NCBI GenBank assembly: GCA_028693555.1
Contig: JAQUVD010000006.1
Span: forward strand, 69,609-110,135
Origin: Hespellia sp.
Lineage (GTDB): Bacteria; Bacillota; Clostridia; Lachnospirales; Lachnospiraceae
Length of the DNA: 40,527 bases
Direction of reading: 5' to 3'
Numbering within the stretch: position 1 is the first letter of the stretch; each line of letters begins with the position of its first letter. Below, piece after piece: positions 1 through 6,414 of the stretch. A program made the translations under genes and the position numbers. The notes beneath the pieces are model-generated. The model was not told the origin of the DNA and searched no databases. It saw nothing but the letters and a program-made list of their open reading frames with translations.

Positions 1-365
1 TTCAGGTATTAGCGGATTCGAAGAAACTGCAGAAGTGTATTGTGGATAACAGGGAAGGAAAGGTGACATATATGTGCAAGGCAATCAAAGATTGGGAAGA
101 GGAAAATATAGCAATTGGAGAAAAGCGGGGAATTAAAAAAGGCGAAAAGCGTGGCGAAAAACGTGGTGAAAAACGTGGTGAAAAGCGTGGAGTTAAGAAG
201 GGCGAAAAACAGGGGAAAGACGAGCTGCTGCTTTCGATAGTCAGTAAAAAAATCACAAAGGGCAAGACAATTCCGGAAATCGCAGAAGCACTGGAGATGA
301 GCGAAGATGTAATTGCGAGAATATATCGAATTGCGGAGAAACAGATTCAGGAGAAGTCGGCGTAA
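1..365 (+). CDS. Rpn-family C-terminal region, 5' cut by window edge (RpnS-like copy 1)
   Basis: The reading frame is open from the first base and ends at TAA 363-365. It is nearly identical to the last third of the complete Rpn gene at 994-1974. It contains the sequence around IQVLADSKKLQ, the eight-unit GxKx repeat (117-212), and the terminal helix-rich segment KTIPEIAEALEMSEDVIARI. An internal ATG at 72 is preceded by GGAAAGG with about eight bases of spacing, so a 97-residue protein could be made independently. Whether a nuclease domain lies upstream cannot be seen. In the Rpn family such separately translated C-terminal domains (RpnS) are known to block the full-length toxic nuclease. 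Here that role is inference from family resemblance and layout. Confidence 0.7.
   Translation, partial: QVLADSKKLQKCIVDNREGKVTYMCKAIKDWEEENIAIGEKRGIKKGEKRGEKRGEKRGEKRGVKKGEKQGKDELLLSIVSKKITKGKTIPEIAEALEMSEDVIARIYRIAEKQIQEKSA
117..212 (+). repeat. 12-bp coding repeat, 8 units (GEKR-like)
   Basis: Eight in-frame 12-bp units encode G-E/I/V-K-R/K/Q tetrads, mostly GEKR. The homologous positions in the other two copies hold nine and three units, so the repeat number varies within this one locus. This suggests slippage or unequal recombination. Confidence 0.9.
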
Positions 366-470
366 GAGATGCTTCTTGCAGAGGAAGACTGCGAGGCGAT
401 TCAGGTATTAGCGGATTCGAAGAAACTGCAGAAGTGTATTGTGGATAACAGGGAAGGAAAGGTGACATAT

Positions 471-776
471 ATGTGCAAGGCAATCAAAGATTGGGAAGAG
501 GAAAATATAGCAATTGGAGAAAAGCGTGGAGTTAAAAAGGGCGAAAAGCGTGGCGAAAAACGTGGTGAAAAGCGTGGCGAAAAACGTGGTGAAAAGCGTG
601 GAGTTAAGAAGGGTGAAAAACAGGGGAAAGACGAGCTGCTGCTTTCGATAGTCAGTAAAAAAATCATAAAGGGTAAGACAATTCCCGAAATCGCAGAAGC
701 ACTGGAGATGAGCGAAGATGTAATTGCGAGAATATATCGAATTGCGGAGAAACAGATTCAGGAGAAGATGTTGTAA
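471..776 (+). CDS. Stand-alone Rpn C-terminal domain (RpnS-like copy 2)
   Basis: This is a second tandem copy of the Rpn C-terminal region without any nuclease domain. The frame is open from ATG 369, but that start has a poor Shine-Dalgarno. ATG 471 has GGAAAGG about eight bases upstream and is the same internal start found in the other two copies, so I prefer it (101 residues). The protein is MCKAIKDWEEENIAI, then nine GxKx tetrads, then the conserved DELLLSIVSKK...IPEIAEALEMSED tail. The sequence identical to copy 3 begins near 380, just after the stop of copy 1, so the copy probably arose by duplication with junctions near the stop codon. It probably works as an RpnS-like inhibitor of the downstream nuclease; a decaying fragment is the alternative. 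Confidence 0.6.
   Translation: MCKAIKDWEEENIAIGEKRGVKKGEKRGEKRGEKRGEKRGEKRGVKKGEKQGKDELLLSIVSKKIIKGKTIPEIAEALEMSEDVIARIYRIAEKQIQEKML
516..623 (+). repeat. 12-bp coding repeat, 9 units (GEKR-like)
   Basis: Nine 12-bp units in the frame of the second Rpn C-terminal copy encode GEKR, GVKK and GEKQ tetrads. This is the longest of the three arrays in the locus. Confidence 0.9.
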
Positions 777-915
777 ACAGTTTGTCGGAATGTTATGATA
801 CCTAAAAGTATTCAAATCAGGAAAAATCATTTCCTAAGAATGCATTTATATTCAGACCGTATCGGTCGAATCATCACAAATGGAGTAACTGAATAATGAA
901 AGATGGGAAAGAAAC

Positions 916-943
916 TTGATTTTTCTACGAAAATTTGTATAAT
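916..943 (+). promoter_or_regulatory. Sigma-A promoter for the complete Rpn gene
   Basis: TTGATT (916-921) and TATAAT (938-943) are separated by 16 bases. They lie about 50 bases before the start of the gene at 994. The full-length Rpn gene therefore has its own promoter, separate from the C-terminal copies upstream. Confidence 0.7.
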
Positions 944-993
944 ATAAGTATACACAATGCTTCTTTCTTATCACACAGAGAAAGGAACGTTGT

Positions 994-1974
994 ATGGGAA
1001 AAGTTGATGAGGTTATGAACGCCTATGTGGAGAATCCGGCACGATTTGCAGAGATCGTGAATTATGGAGTCTTCGGTAACAGGAAGGTGATTGATCCGGC
1101 ATGCCTGCAGGAATTGGACAGTGCAAGCAGGAAGAAAGAATCTCCCGGTAAGATTCGCGATGTAATCAAGTTGTATAAGGAAGAGGCATTACTGGTAATG
1201 ATAGGGATAGAGAATCAGGAGCTGATTAACTATGTGATGCCGCTGCGTGTAATGGATTATAATGTCCGCTCTTACGAGAGACAGCGGGAGACAATAACGC
1301 GGATTCATGCCGAGAAGAAGGACTGGAACAGTTCGGATGAATTTGTGAGTGGGTTTGCGAAGGAAGACCGATTAAAACCCGTGATTACGCTGGTTGTATA
1401 TTACGGCAAGAAGCCGTGGGATGGGGCGAGGGATCTGCATGGTCTTTTGAACATCACAGAAGACTTGGAACCGTATCGGGATCTGATCGAGAATTACAAG
1501 ATCCACTTGCTGGAAGTGAGGAAGATTACAGATTTTAGCGGGTTCAGTGATGAACTTAAGAGAGTCTTTGGATTTGTAAAGTATCAGTCAGACAAGGAAG
1601 AACTGAAAAAGTATATGGAAGAGCATGCAGAACTGTTTGAGGAAGTTCCAGAGGAAGACTGCGAGGCGATTCAGGTATTAGCGGATTCGAAGAAATTACA
1701 GAAGTGTATTGTGGACAACAGGGAAGGAAAGGTGACATATATGTGCAAGGCAATCAAAGATTGGGAAGAGGAAAATATAGCAATTGGTGAAAAGCGTGGA
1801 GTTAAGAAGGGTGTCAAGCAGGGAAAAGACGAGCTGCTGCTTTCGATAGTCAGTAAAAAAATCACAAAGGGCAAGACAATTCCGGAAATCGCAGAAGCAC
1901 TGGAGATGAGCGAAGATGTAATTGCGAGAATATATCGAATTGCGGAGAAACAGATGCAGGAGAAGTCGGCGTAA
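994..1974 (+). CDS. Rpn family recombination-promoting nuclease / PD-(D/E)XK putative transposase
   Basis: The 326-residue protein starts at ATG 994 after AAAGGA. The N-terminal two thirds carry the Rpn-type PD-(D/E)XK fold signature: an acidic residue in KIRDVIK, the strand IGIENQ supplying the E-x-Q element, then MPLRVMDYNVRSYERQ. A conserved LKPVITLVVYYGKKPWDG segment follows. Residues about 220-326 form the variable C-terminal domain with only three GxKx tetrads (1786-1821). ATG at residue 250 (1741) has a good Shine-Dalgarno and would give a nested short product. Published work describes Rpn proteins as RecA-independent recombination-promoting DNases and, more recently, as anti-phage toxin-antitoxin systems. 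Two further copies of the C-terminal domain lie upstream. Confidence 0.85.
   Translation: MGKVDEVMNAYVENPARFAEIVNYGVFGNRKVIDPACLQELDSASRKKESPGKIRDVIKLYKEEALLVMIGIENQELINYVMPLRVMDYNVRSYERQRETITRIHAEKKDWNSSDEFVSGFAKEDRLKPVITLVVYYGKKPWDGARDLHGLLNITEDLEPYRDLIENYKIHLLEVRKITDFSGFSDELKRVFGFVKYQSDKEELKKYMEEHAELFEEVPEEDCEAIQVLADSKKLQKCIVDNREGKVTYMCKAIKDWEEENIAIGEKRGVKKGVKQGKDELLLSIVSKKITKGKTIPEIAEALEMSEDVIARIYRIAEKQMQEKSA
1741..1974 (+). CDS. Predicted nested short Rpn product (RpnS)
   Basis: ATG 1741 inside the Rpn gene is preceded by GGAAAGG at eight-base spacing, a better ribosome site than many gene starts in this window. Translation in the same frame gives 77 residues: MCKAIKDWEEEN, three GxKx tetrads and the conserved tail. 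The same start signal is preserved in both upstream copies. In characterised Rpn systems a product like this is made from an internal start and neutralises the full-length nuclease. Expression here is inferred. Confidence 0.5.
   Translation: MCKAIKDWEEENIAIGEKRGVKKGVKQGKDELLLSIVSKKITKGKTIPEIAEALEMSEDVIARIYRIAEKQMQEKSA
1786..1821 (+). repeat. 12-bp coding repeat, 3 units, in full-length Rpn
   Basis: Three units encode GEKR-GVKK-GVKQ. The two upstream copies have eight and nine units at the same place. Confidence 0.85.
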
Positions 1975-2036
1975 GAGGAGTTTTTGAGAGAATGAAGAAC
2001 AAATCTTGAGGAATCCTGAGAACAAAAAGATATTTC

Positions 2037-2064
2037 TTGACATAATTCGAGGATTTGCTACAAT
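2037..2064 (+). promoter_or_regulatory. Promoter of the secreted-protein operon
   Basis: A consensus TTGACA (2037-2042) and TACAAT (2059-2064) are separated by 16 bases. Transcription would start near 2071, about 90 bases before the first secreted-protein gene and immediately before a terminator-like hairpin. Confidence 0.75.
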
Positions 2065-2087
2065 TAAATTAAATATGAGTTATAATA

Positions 2088-2120
2088 AGAAGGCGTGGAC
2101 GCATAGCTGCCACGCTTTTT
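2088..2120 (+). terminator. Terminator hairpin in the operon leader (possible attenuator)
   Basis: The stem core GCGTGG (2093-2098) pairs with CCACGC (2110-2115). G-U and A-T pairs extend it into the T-tract at 2116-2120, around an 11-base loop. It lies between the promoter at 2037-2064 and the start at 2162, so most transcripts should stop after about 50 bases unless the hairpin is disrupted. What would relieve it is not visible. Confidence 0.6.
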
Positions 2121-2161
2121 CGGTTATGAATAGAAACAGTGTCAGAAAAGAGGATGTATTT

Positions 2162-3025
2162 TTGAAAGAATCAAGATATTTAAAGAATAAACTGTATATT
2201 GCATTTGTCACTGTTATCATCACTTTATTGATTGTAGTTGCAGTTACGTTTGCCTGGTATATTTATAACACGCAGAAACATACAACGAGTGTTCATATGG
2301 CGGCAGGCGCAGGTGAGAGTCTTCAGATCAGTAATTCGTATGATGGGAAATATGGACAGTCTACAGTGCTGGATGAATTTGTGGGGACGTTGAATCCGGT
2401 ATCTACGAACCGAATCAGCGGTGGCTTTCAGAAGGTATATGGATTTACGAACGGATCGGAGAATCAGCCGAATTTAGTTGCCAGTATTTTTGGGTCGAGC
2501 GAGGCTACTGATTATTATAAGACAAGTTTATTTCTAAGAACGAATGGAACAAAAAGCCAAGTATATATTTCCGGTATTGGTTATGAAGACAGTGACAAGG
2601 AGAACCCGATTTCTACGGCGATACGTGTGGGGATTGTACCGCACCTGCCTGGTGTTAATCAGGCGGCAACGAATGAATATTTCTTCGTCATTAATCCGGC
2701 AGACAATCCGAAGGCTGAATATAATACGGCAACGGGAGCAGAAGGTGATGTTCTTGATGCGGATAAGACGGATGGGACGACTGTGCCGATGAGAACTTAT
2801 GATAGTGATAATTATTGCAACTATGATGCGGAAACAGGAGCGATTACGTTGAAGCCTGATTCACTTCCAATCTGTGAGCTCACAGGAGCAGGAGGCGGAG
2901 AATATGGCGAGTCTGTGCAGGTTGATGTCTATATTTGGCTGGAAGGCTGTGATAAGGACTGTACTTCGAATCTGTGTAATACAACGCTGAAAAGGCTTGC
3001 GGTTTCGTTTGTAGGGGACAATTAA
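2162..3025 (+). CDS. SipW-type signal-bearing secreted protein 1 (TasA/camelysin-like)
   Basis: I chose TTG 2162 as the start because AGAGG lies seven bases upstream and the resulting 287 residues match the three sister genes; the frame is open further upstream to 2006. After a basic N-terminus (KESRYLKNK) comes one hydrophobic segment ending in VTFAWY, the T-x-A-W pattern that matches the T-W-A/A cleavage site of TasA-type substrates of SipW. The body is Ser/Thr/Asn/Gly-rich and probably beta, with a PVST motif also found in two of its sisters. Near the C-terminus is YIWLEGCDKDC, followed by a final strand LAVSFVG. It is the first of four paralogues in one operon. I infer a secreted filament or matrix subunit. 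No named family is certain. Confidence 0.7.
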   Translation: MKESRYLKNKLYIAFVTVIITLLIVVAVTFAWYIYNTQKHTTSVHMAAGAGESLQISNSYDGKYGQSTVLDEFVGTLNPVSTNRISGGFQKVYGFTNGSENQPNLVASIFGSSEATDYYKTSLFLRTNGTKSQVYISGIGYEDSDKENPISTAIRVGIVPHLPGVNQAATNEYFFVINPADNPKAEYNTATGAEGDVLDADKTDGTTVPMRTYDSDNYCNYDAETGAITLKPDSLPICELTGAGGGEYGESVQVDVYIWLEGCDKDCTSNLCNTTLKRLAVSFVGDN

Positions 3026-3061
3026 TCGAATCTTTGCATCATTGTATAGGAGGTAAAGCGC

Positions 3062-3898
3062 GTGGAACGTAAAAAATTAAAAACACAATTGATTCTGTCA
3101 TGGTTTAGCGCGATTGCAGTGCTTGCCGGAATTACAGCGGCCACCTTTGCATGGTTTTCTTTTAATGGAGCTACGAATGTAGAACCTATGAGCAGTACGA
3201 TTAGTGAGGGAGATGCCAGCCTTTTGATTTCCAATACATCAGCGGGGCCGTTTGAGACTGAGTGTACCTTGGTGTTTGATTCGAATCCGAGTTCGATAAG
3301 CCCTGTGTCTACTTCTGATCTGACTTCTTTTTTTAGATCAACAGCCCAGAATCGGAATGGAATCTCGATTTCTTATCAGAATGCAACGACACAGATTAGT
3401 AACTATCTAATGAGTGGAACGCTGTATTTACAGAGCAAAGGCGGCACTTGCAGGGTATATTTCCTCCCATCTGCTGTTACGGTGGGGACGGATGCACAGA
3501 GTATGGCTGCGCTTCGGCTTGGAATGACCTTTACGATTGACGGACAGGCGACAACGCATGTGTTCCGCTTAGATGATTTGATGTCTGGAACAGCAGCAGG
3601 GACACGGACTATACCGGTCTCAGGGAATGTGGTAGGTTCGCTGGGTACAGACGGAAGTGCGAACTATGTGACAGATCCAGCGGTGACGATTTCTGATTAT
3701 ATGGCGGTGGAGAACTCCGGACAGAGCACGAAAGCAAGCGCAGGAACGCAGACCCTTTGCACGTTGACATCGGGGCAGATTGCAACGGTTCAATTCTGGG
3801 TCTATTTAGAAGGCTGTGATGATAATTGTGTTCAGTCTGTACAGAGTAAGGAGATACCGGTTCGATTTGGATTTGCGGGAATACCTGAGGAGGAATAG
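3062..3898 (+). CDS. SipW-type signal-bearing secreted protein 2
   Basis: The start is GTG 3062, placed seven bases after a perfect AGGAGGT. The 278-residue product has a basic start (MERKKLKTQ), one hydrophobic helix ending in AATFAWF, and a Ser/Thr-rich extracytoplasmic body. It has PVST after about 65 residues of the mature part and VYLEGCDDNC near the end, followed by a strand IPVRFGFAG. It lacks charged repeats or an LPXTG anchor, so retention on the cell would depend on assembly or on an uncleaved helix. It follows the first paralogue by 36 bases and is probably co-transcribed with it. Low overall identity to its sisters alongside shared end motifs suggests subunits with different roles, not simple copies. 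Confidence 0.7.
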   Translation: MERKKLKTQLILSWFSAIAVLAGITAATFAWFSFNGATNVEPMSSTISEGDASLLISNTSAGPFETECTLVFDSNPSSISPVSTSDLTSFFRSTAQNRNGISISYQNATTQISNYLMSGTLYLQSKGGTCRVYFLPSAVTVGTDAQSMAALRLGMTFTIDGQATTHVFRLDDLMSGTAAGTRTIPVSGNVVGSLGTDGSANYVTDPAVTISDYMAVENSGQSTKASAGTQTLCTLTSGQIATVQFWVYLEGCDDNCVQSVQSKEIPVRFGFAGIPEEE

Positions 3899-3900
3899 AA

Positions 3901-4764
3901 ATGAAGAAGCTTGGCAGGACATTGCGGATGATATATTGGACAGTGACAATTCTTGCAATGATTATTGTTGTGACATTTGCGACGTATGCGTGGTTTACAA
4001 GCAATCGAACGGTTGCGACTGACACGGCGACAACGAGAACCGGGAATGAAGAACTGACGCTCGAGATAAGTGAACAGGGCGCAGGCGCATTCTCTGCGGT
4101 GGAGGAAGCCAAAATTGTTCAGGTGAATCAGACGAATAGAGAATATCTGCTTCCGGTGTCTACGAACAATCTGCAAAATTTTGTATCCAATCAGACAACG
4201 GTGGAAGATGAGGCGAGAAGCTTTTATCTGGTTGAAAATGAGGAGAAGTATTACCATGGCCGCGTCTATTTGAGGGCAAGTGCACAGGGAATGCAGAGTG
4301 GGACAAGATTGGCGCTGTATCTTGATCAGGCATCCGAAGCGGGGGGGGCGGTAGTGAGTGCGCAGAGCGGAGAATTGCTGGATTCTGCAAGACTTGGATT
4401 GATGTTTAACAATGATTCACAAAGCTCTGTTATCTTCCGATTTGGAGATGCTTATAATTCTTCCGGTGATTCCGGAAATACATTTCTCAATGGCAATCAG
4501 CTTGGTGATGCGGAGGTGCTGTCATGGAACGGACAGAGTGCTGTGCGTGTGGCAGATCCAAGTGTGACATTGAACCAGTACACGATTCAGATGACGGACA
4601 CAGCGGTTACACTTCCGGAGAAACCACTGCTCTATATGGAATATAATCAGATTTATCAGGTGGATATATTCTTTTATATCGAGGGATGTGATCCGGATTG
4701 TTCAGAAAGTACATATTTGGATAGCGGCGATTTACATCTTGCATTTTATGGAGTGATTGCGTAG
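3901..4764 (+). CDS. SipW-type signal-bearing secreted protein 3
   Basis: ATG 3901 begins two bases after the previous stop; its Shine-Dalgarno GGAGGA lies inside the end of the preceding gene, so translation is coupled. The 287 residues begin MKKLGRTLRMIY, then a hydrophobic helix ending ATYAWF. The mature part carries LPVST, a strand-rich middle and FYIEGCDPDC near the C-terminus, ending in LHLAFYGV. The helix-proximal T-x-A-W site and the EGCDxxC motif are the same as in the two genes before it. The paired cysteines could form a disulphide after export; this is inference. Confidence 0.7.
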   Translation: MKKLGRTLRMIYWTVTILAMIIVVTFATYAWFTSNRTVATDTATTRTGNEELTLEISEQGAGAFSAVEEAKIVQVNQTNREYLLPVSTNNLQNFVSNQTTVEDEARSFYLVENEEKYYHGRVYLRASAQGMQSGTRLALYLDQASEAGGAVVSAQSGELLDSARLGLMFNNDSQSSVIFRFGDAYNSSGDSGNTFLNGNQLGDAEVLSWNGQSAVRVADPSVTLNQYTIQMTDTAVTLPEKPLLYMEYNQIYQVDIFFYIEGCDPDCSESTYLDSGDLHLAFYGVIA

Positions 4765-4774
4765 GAGGAAGCTG

Positions 4775-5563
4775 ATGAAGAAAACAGAGAAAAAAACAGC
4801 GCACCCGCTTTATACCTCGATACTGCTGTTTCTGATGGCAGTTGCAGCGGTGACAGCGGTGACCATTGCGTGGCTCTCGATTGCAGACAGCACGAAGGTT
4901 CGAAGCATGAATCTGGACATAACGAGTGGTGTTTCTTTGCGGTTTGATCTAGATGAACATAAGACATTCGAGGAGTATGTGAAAACGCTGACGTTTCATC
5001 AGATTGCAGACCGCATTCAAAGTGAAAAAGGATTTTCCATGGAGACAACCCCTTTAGAGCCGGTTACCAGCAGTGATTTTTCGACATTTTCTTTTGAGGA
5101 CGGAAGTGTGGTGACGACGAATTCGGGTGCATATCTGGAGTTCGAACTGAATTTTATGGCAACCCGTGATATGGTGGTTCATTTATCTTCTGCCAATACG
5201 AGTACACAGTCTGGGACAGCCGTGTCTTCTGATAATTCAGCGCTGGCACAGGCAATGCGGATCAGTTTTACTGCGGATGATACAACTTACATTTATAGTC
5301 CGGGAATGGGCGCGTCAAGTACGACCTATAATGGGGCTAAGATGTTTGGACTGTCTTCGAATATGGTCTATAGTGATGACAATGCATTATTCAGTCTGAA
5401 AGAGAATCAGAATAAAGTGGTAACGGTACATATTTGGCTGGAAGGTACGGACGAAGCTTGTACGGATGAACTAAAAGGGGCGAATTATTCCATTTCACTT
5501 CGATTTGAAGGGACCGATGAGAAAAATCAGTTGTTTGATTCGGAATCTGCGGGCGAAAGATGA
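4775..5563 (+). CDS. SipW-type signal-bearing secreted protein 4 (divergent)
   Basis: I chose ATG 4775 because TAGGAGG lies six bases upstream; the frame extends to 4757. The 262 residues have a basic start (MKKTEKKTAHP), a hydrophobic helix ending VTIAWL and a mature part with EPVTSSDFSTF in the place of PVST. The C-terminal motif is IWLEGTDEAC, so the first cysteine of the EGCDxxC pair is replaced by threonine. A charged tail (GTDEKNQLFDSESAGER) follows the last strand. It is the most different of the four and the last before the signal peptidase, so it might be a cap, tip or anchor subunit; that role is speculation. Confidence 0.65.
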   Translation: MKKTEKKTAHPLYTSILLFLMAVAAVTAVTIAWLSIADSTKVRSMNLDITSGVSLRFDLDEHKTFEEYVKTLTFHQIADRIQSEKGFSMETTPLEPVTSSDFSTFSFEDGSVVTTNSGAYLEFELNFMATRDMVVHLSSANTSTQSGTAVSSDNSALAQAMRISFTADDTTYIYSPGMGASSTTYNGAKMFGLSSNMVYSDDNALFSLKENQNKVVTVHIWLEGTDEACTDELKGANYSISLRFEGTDEKNQLFDSESAGER

Positions 5564-5592
5564 AAGAAACAAGGAAAAAACGTATGCAATAC

Positions 5593-5621
5593 TTGTGAAA
5601 TAGTAAAAAAAAAGGTAATAT
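5593..5621 (+). promoter_or_regulatory. Internal promoter before the signal peptidase gene
   Basis: TTGTGA (5593-5598) and TAATAT (5616-5621) are separated by 17 bases, downstream of the fourth secreted-protein gene. The machinery genes from 5686 onward could be transcribed separately from the four substrates. Confidence 0.55.
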
Positions 5622-5632
5622 AGAGATATCTA

Positions 5633-5652
5633 GTCATAATTGGAATTATGAC
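5633..5652 (+). promoter_or_regulatory. Perfect palindrome, operator-like
   Basis: GTCATAATT and AATTATGAC flank a two-base GG centre, giving a perfect 9-bp inverted repeat just after the predicted start of transcription. There is no T-tract, so an operator for a dimeric repressor is more likely than a terminator. The regulator is unknown. Confidence 0.5.
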
Positions 5653-5685
5653 AATACTGGAAACGATAAGGGAGAGCGAAAGAAC

Positions 5686-6414
5686 ATGAAAGTATTGAAG
5701 AAAATCGGAGTAGTTTTAGTGAGCGTATTGCTCTGGGGAATTATTTTACTTGCTGCATTATATGCATTTACCATTCTTACAACAAGAGATGATACGAATG
5801 TCACAAACATCGCAGGATTTACTCCTATGATTGTTCAGACGAATTCTATGTCACCGACATTTGATGCAGGAGATTTGATTTTTATTAAGAAATGTGATAC
5901 CTCGAAGCTTGAGGAGGGTGATGTTATAACTTTCCATACAATTATTGATAATGAATATGCTCTTAACACCCATAGAATTGAAACAATCGAAGAAAACGAT
6001 TCGGTTCGAAGCTATACAACAAAGGGTGATAACAATGAGATGGAAGATACGCATGTGATTTCGGACGGCGATATTGTTGGTGTTTATATTGGTCATATTG
6101 CGAAGCTGGGCAAGGTGATGGAGTTCCTGTCTGGAAGTATCGGCTTCATGCTGGTTATTGTTCTTCCAATGTTACTTTTCTTTATCTATCAGGTATATCA
6201 TCTGATTATGGTATCGATGAAGCTGAAGAAAGCGACAGCACTGGAAGCACTGGAAGCAGCAGAAGCGATGAAGGCAGAGGATGACGGGAAAGAAGCAGAA
6301 GATGCCGAGAAGGCTCGAAAAGAAGCGGAAGAGATGCTTGCAGAAGCACAGCGTATTCGAGAGGAAGCAGAAGCGATGAAGGCAGATGTAGAAAGCAGGA
6401 AGAAGGATGAGTGA
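5686..6414 (+). CDS. Type I signal peptidase, SipW/archaeal type, with coiled-coil tail
   Basis: The 242-residue protein has an N-terminal membrane helix (about 8-28). A catalytic serine follows in TNSMSPTFDAGD, then EEGDVITF, and THRIETI supplies a histidine where bacterial signal peptidases have lysine. This is the Ser/His dyad of the SipW/ER/archaeal class. TKGDNNEMED follows, and a second membrane helix lies near 150-172. The last 70 residues are Ala/Glu/Lys-rich and should form a cytoplasmic coiled coil, which is unusual for this family. It directly follows four proteins with SipW-type signals and is probably their processing enzyme. Its stop overlaps the next gene by eight bases. Confidence 0.85.
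   Translation: MKVLKKIGVVLVSVLLWGIILLAALYAFTILTTRDDTNVTNIAGFTPMIVQTNSMSPTFDAGDLIFIKKCDTSKLEEGDVITFHTIIDNEYALNTHRIETIEENDSVRSYTTKGDNNEMEDTHVISDGDIVGVYIGHIAKLGKVMEFLSGSIGFMLVIVLPMLLFFIYQVYHLIMVSMKLKKATALEALEAAEAMKAEDDGKEAEDAEKARKEAEEMLAEAQRIREEAEAMKADVESRKKDE

Noticed and set aside
117-623. CRISPR-like short direct repeats
   Set aside because: The 12-bp units are contiguous, have no spacers and keep a reading frame encoding GEKR tetrads.
401-830. Minus-strand open frames over the GEKR repeats
   Set aside because: They repeat RFSP or ATLFTTF as shadows of the 12-bp units; the + strand copies have proper starts and a known family.
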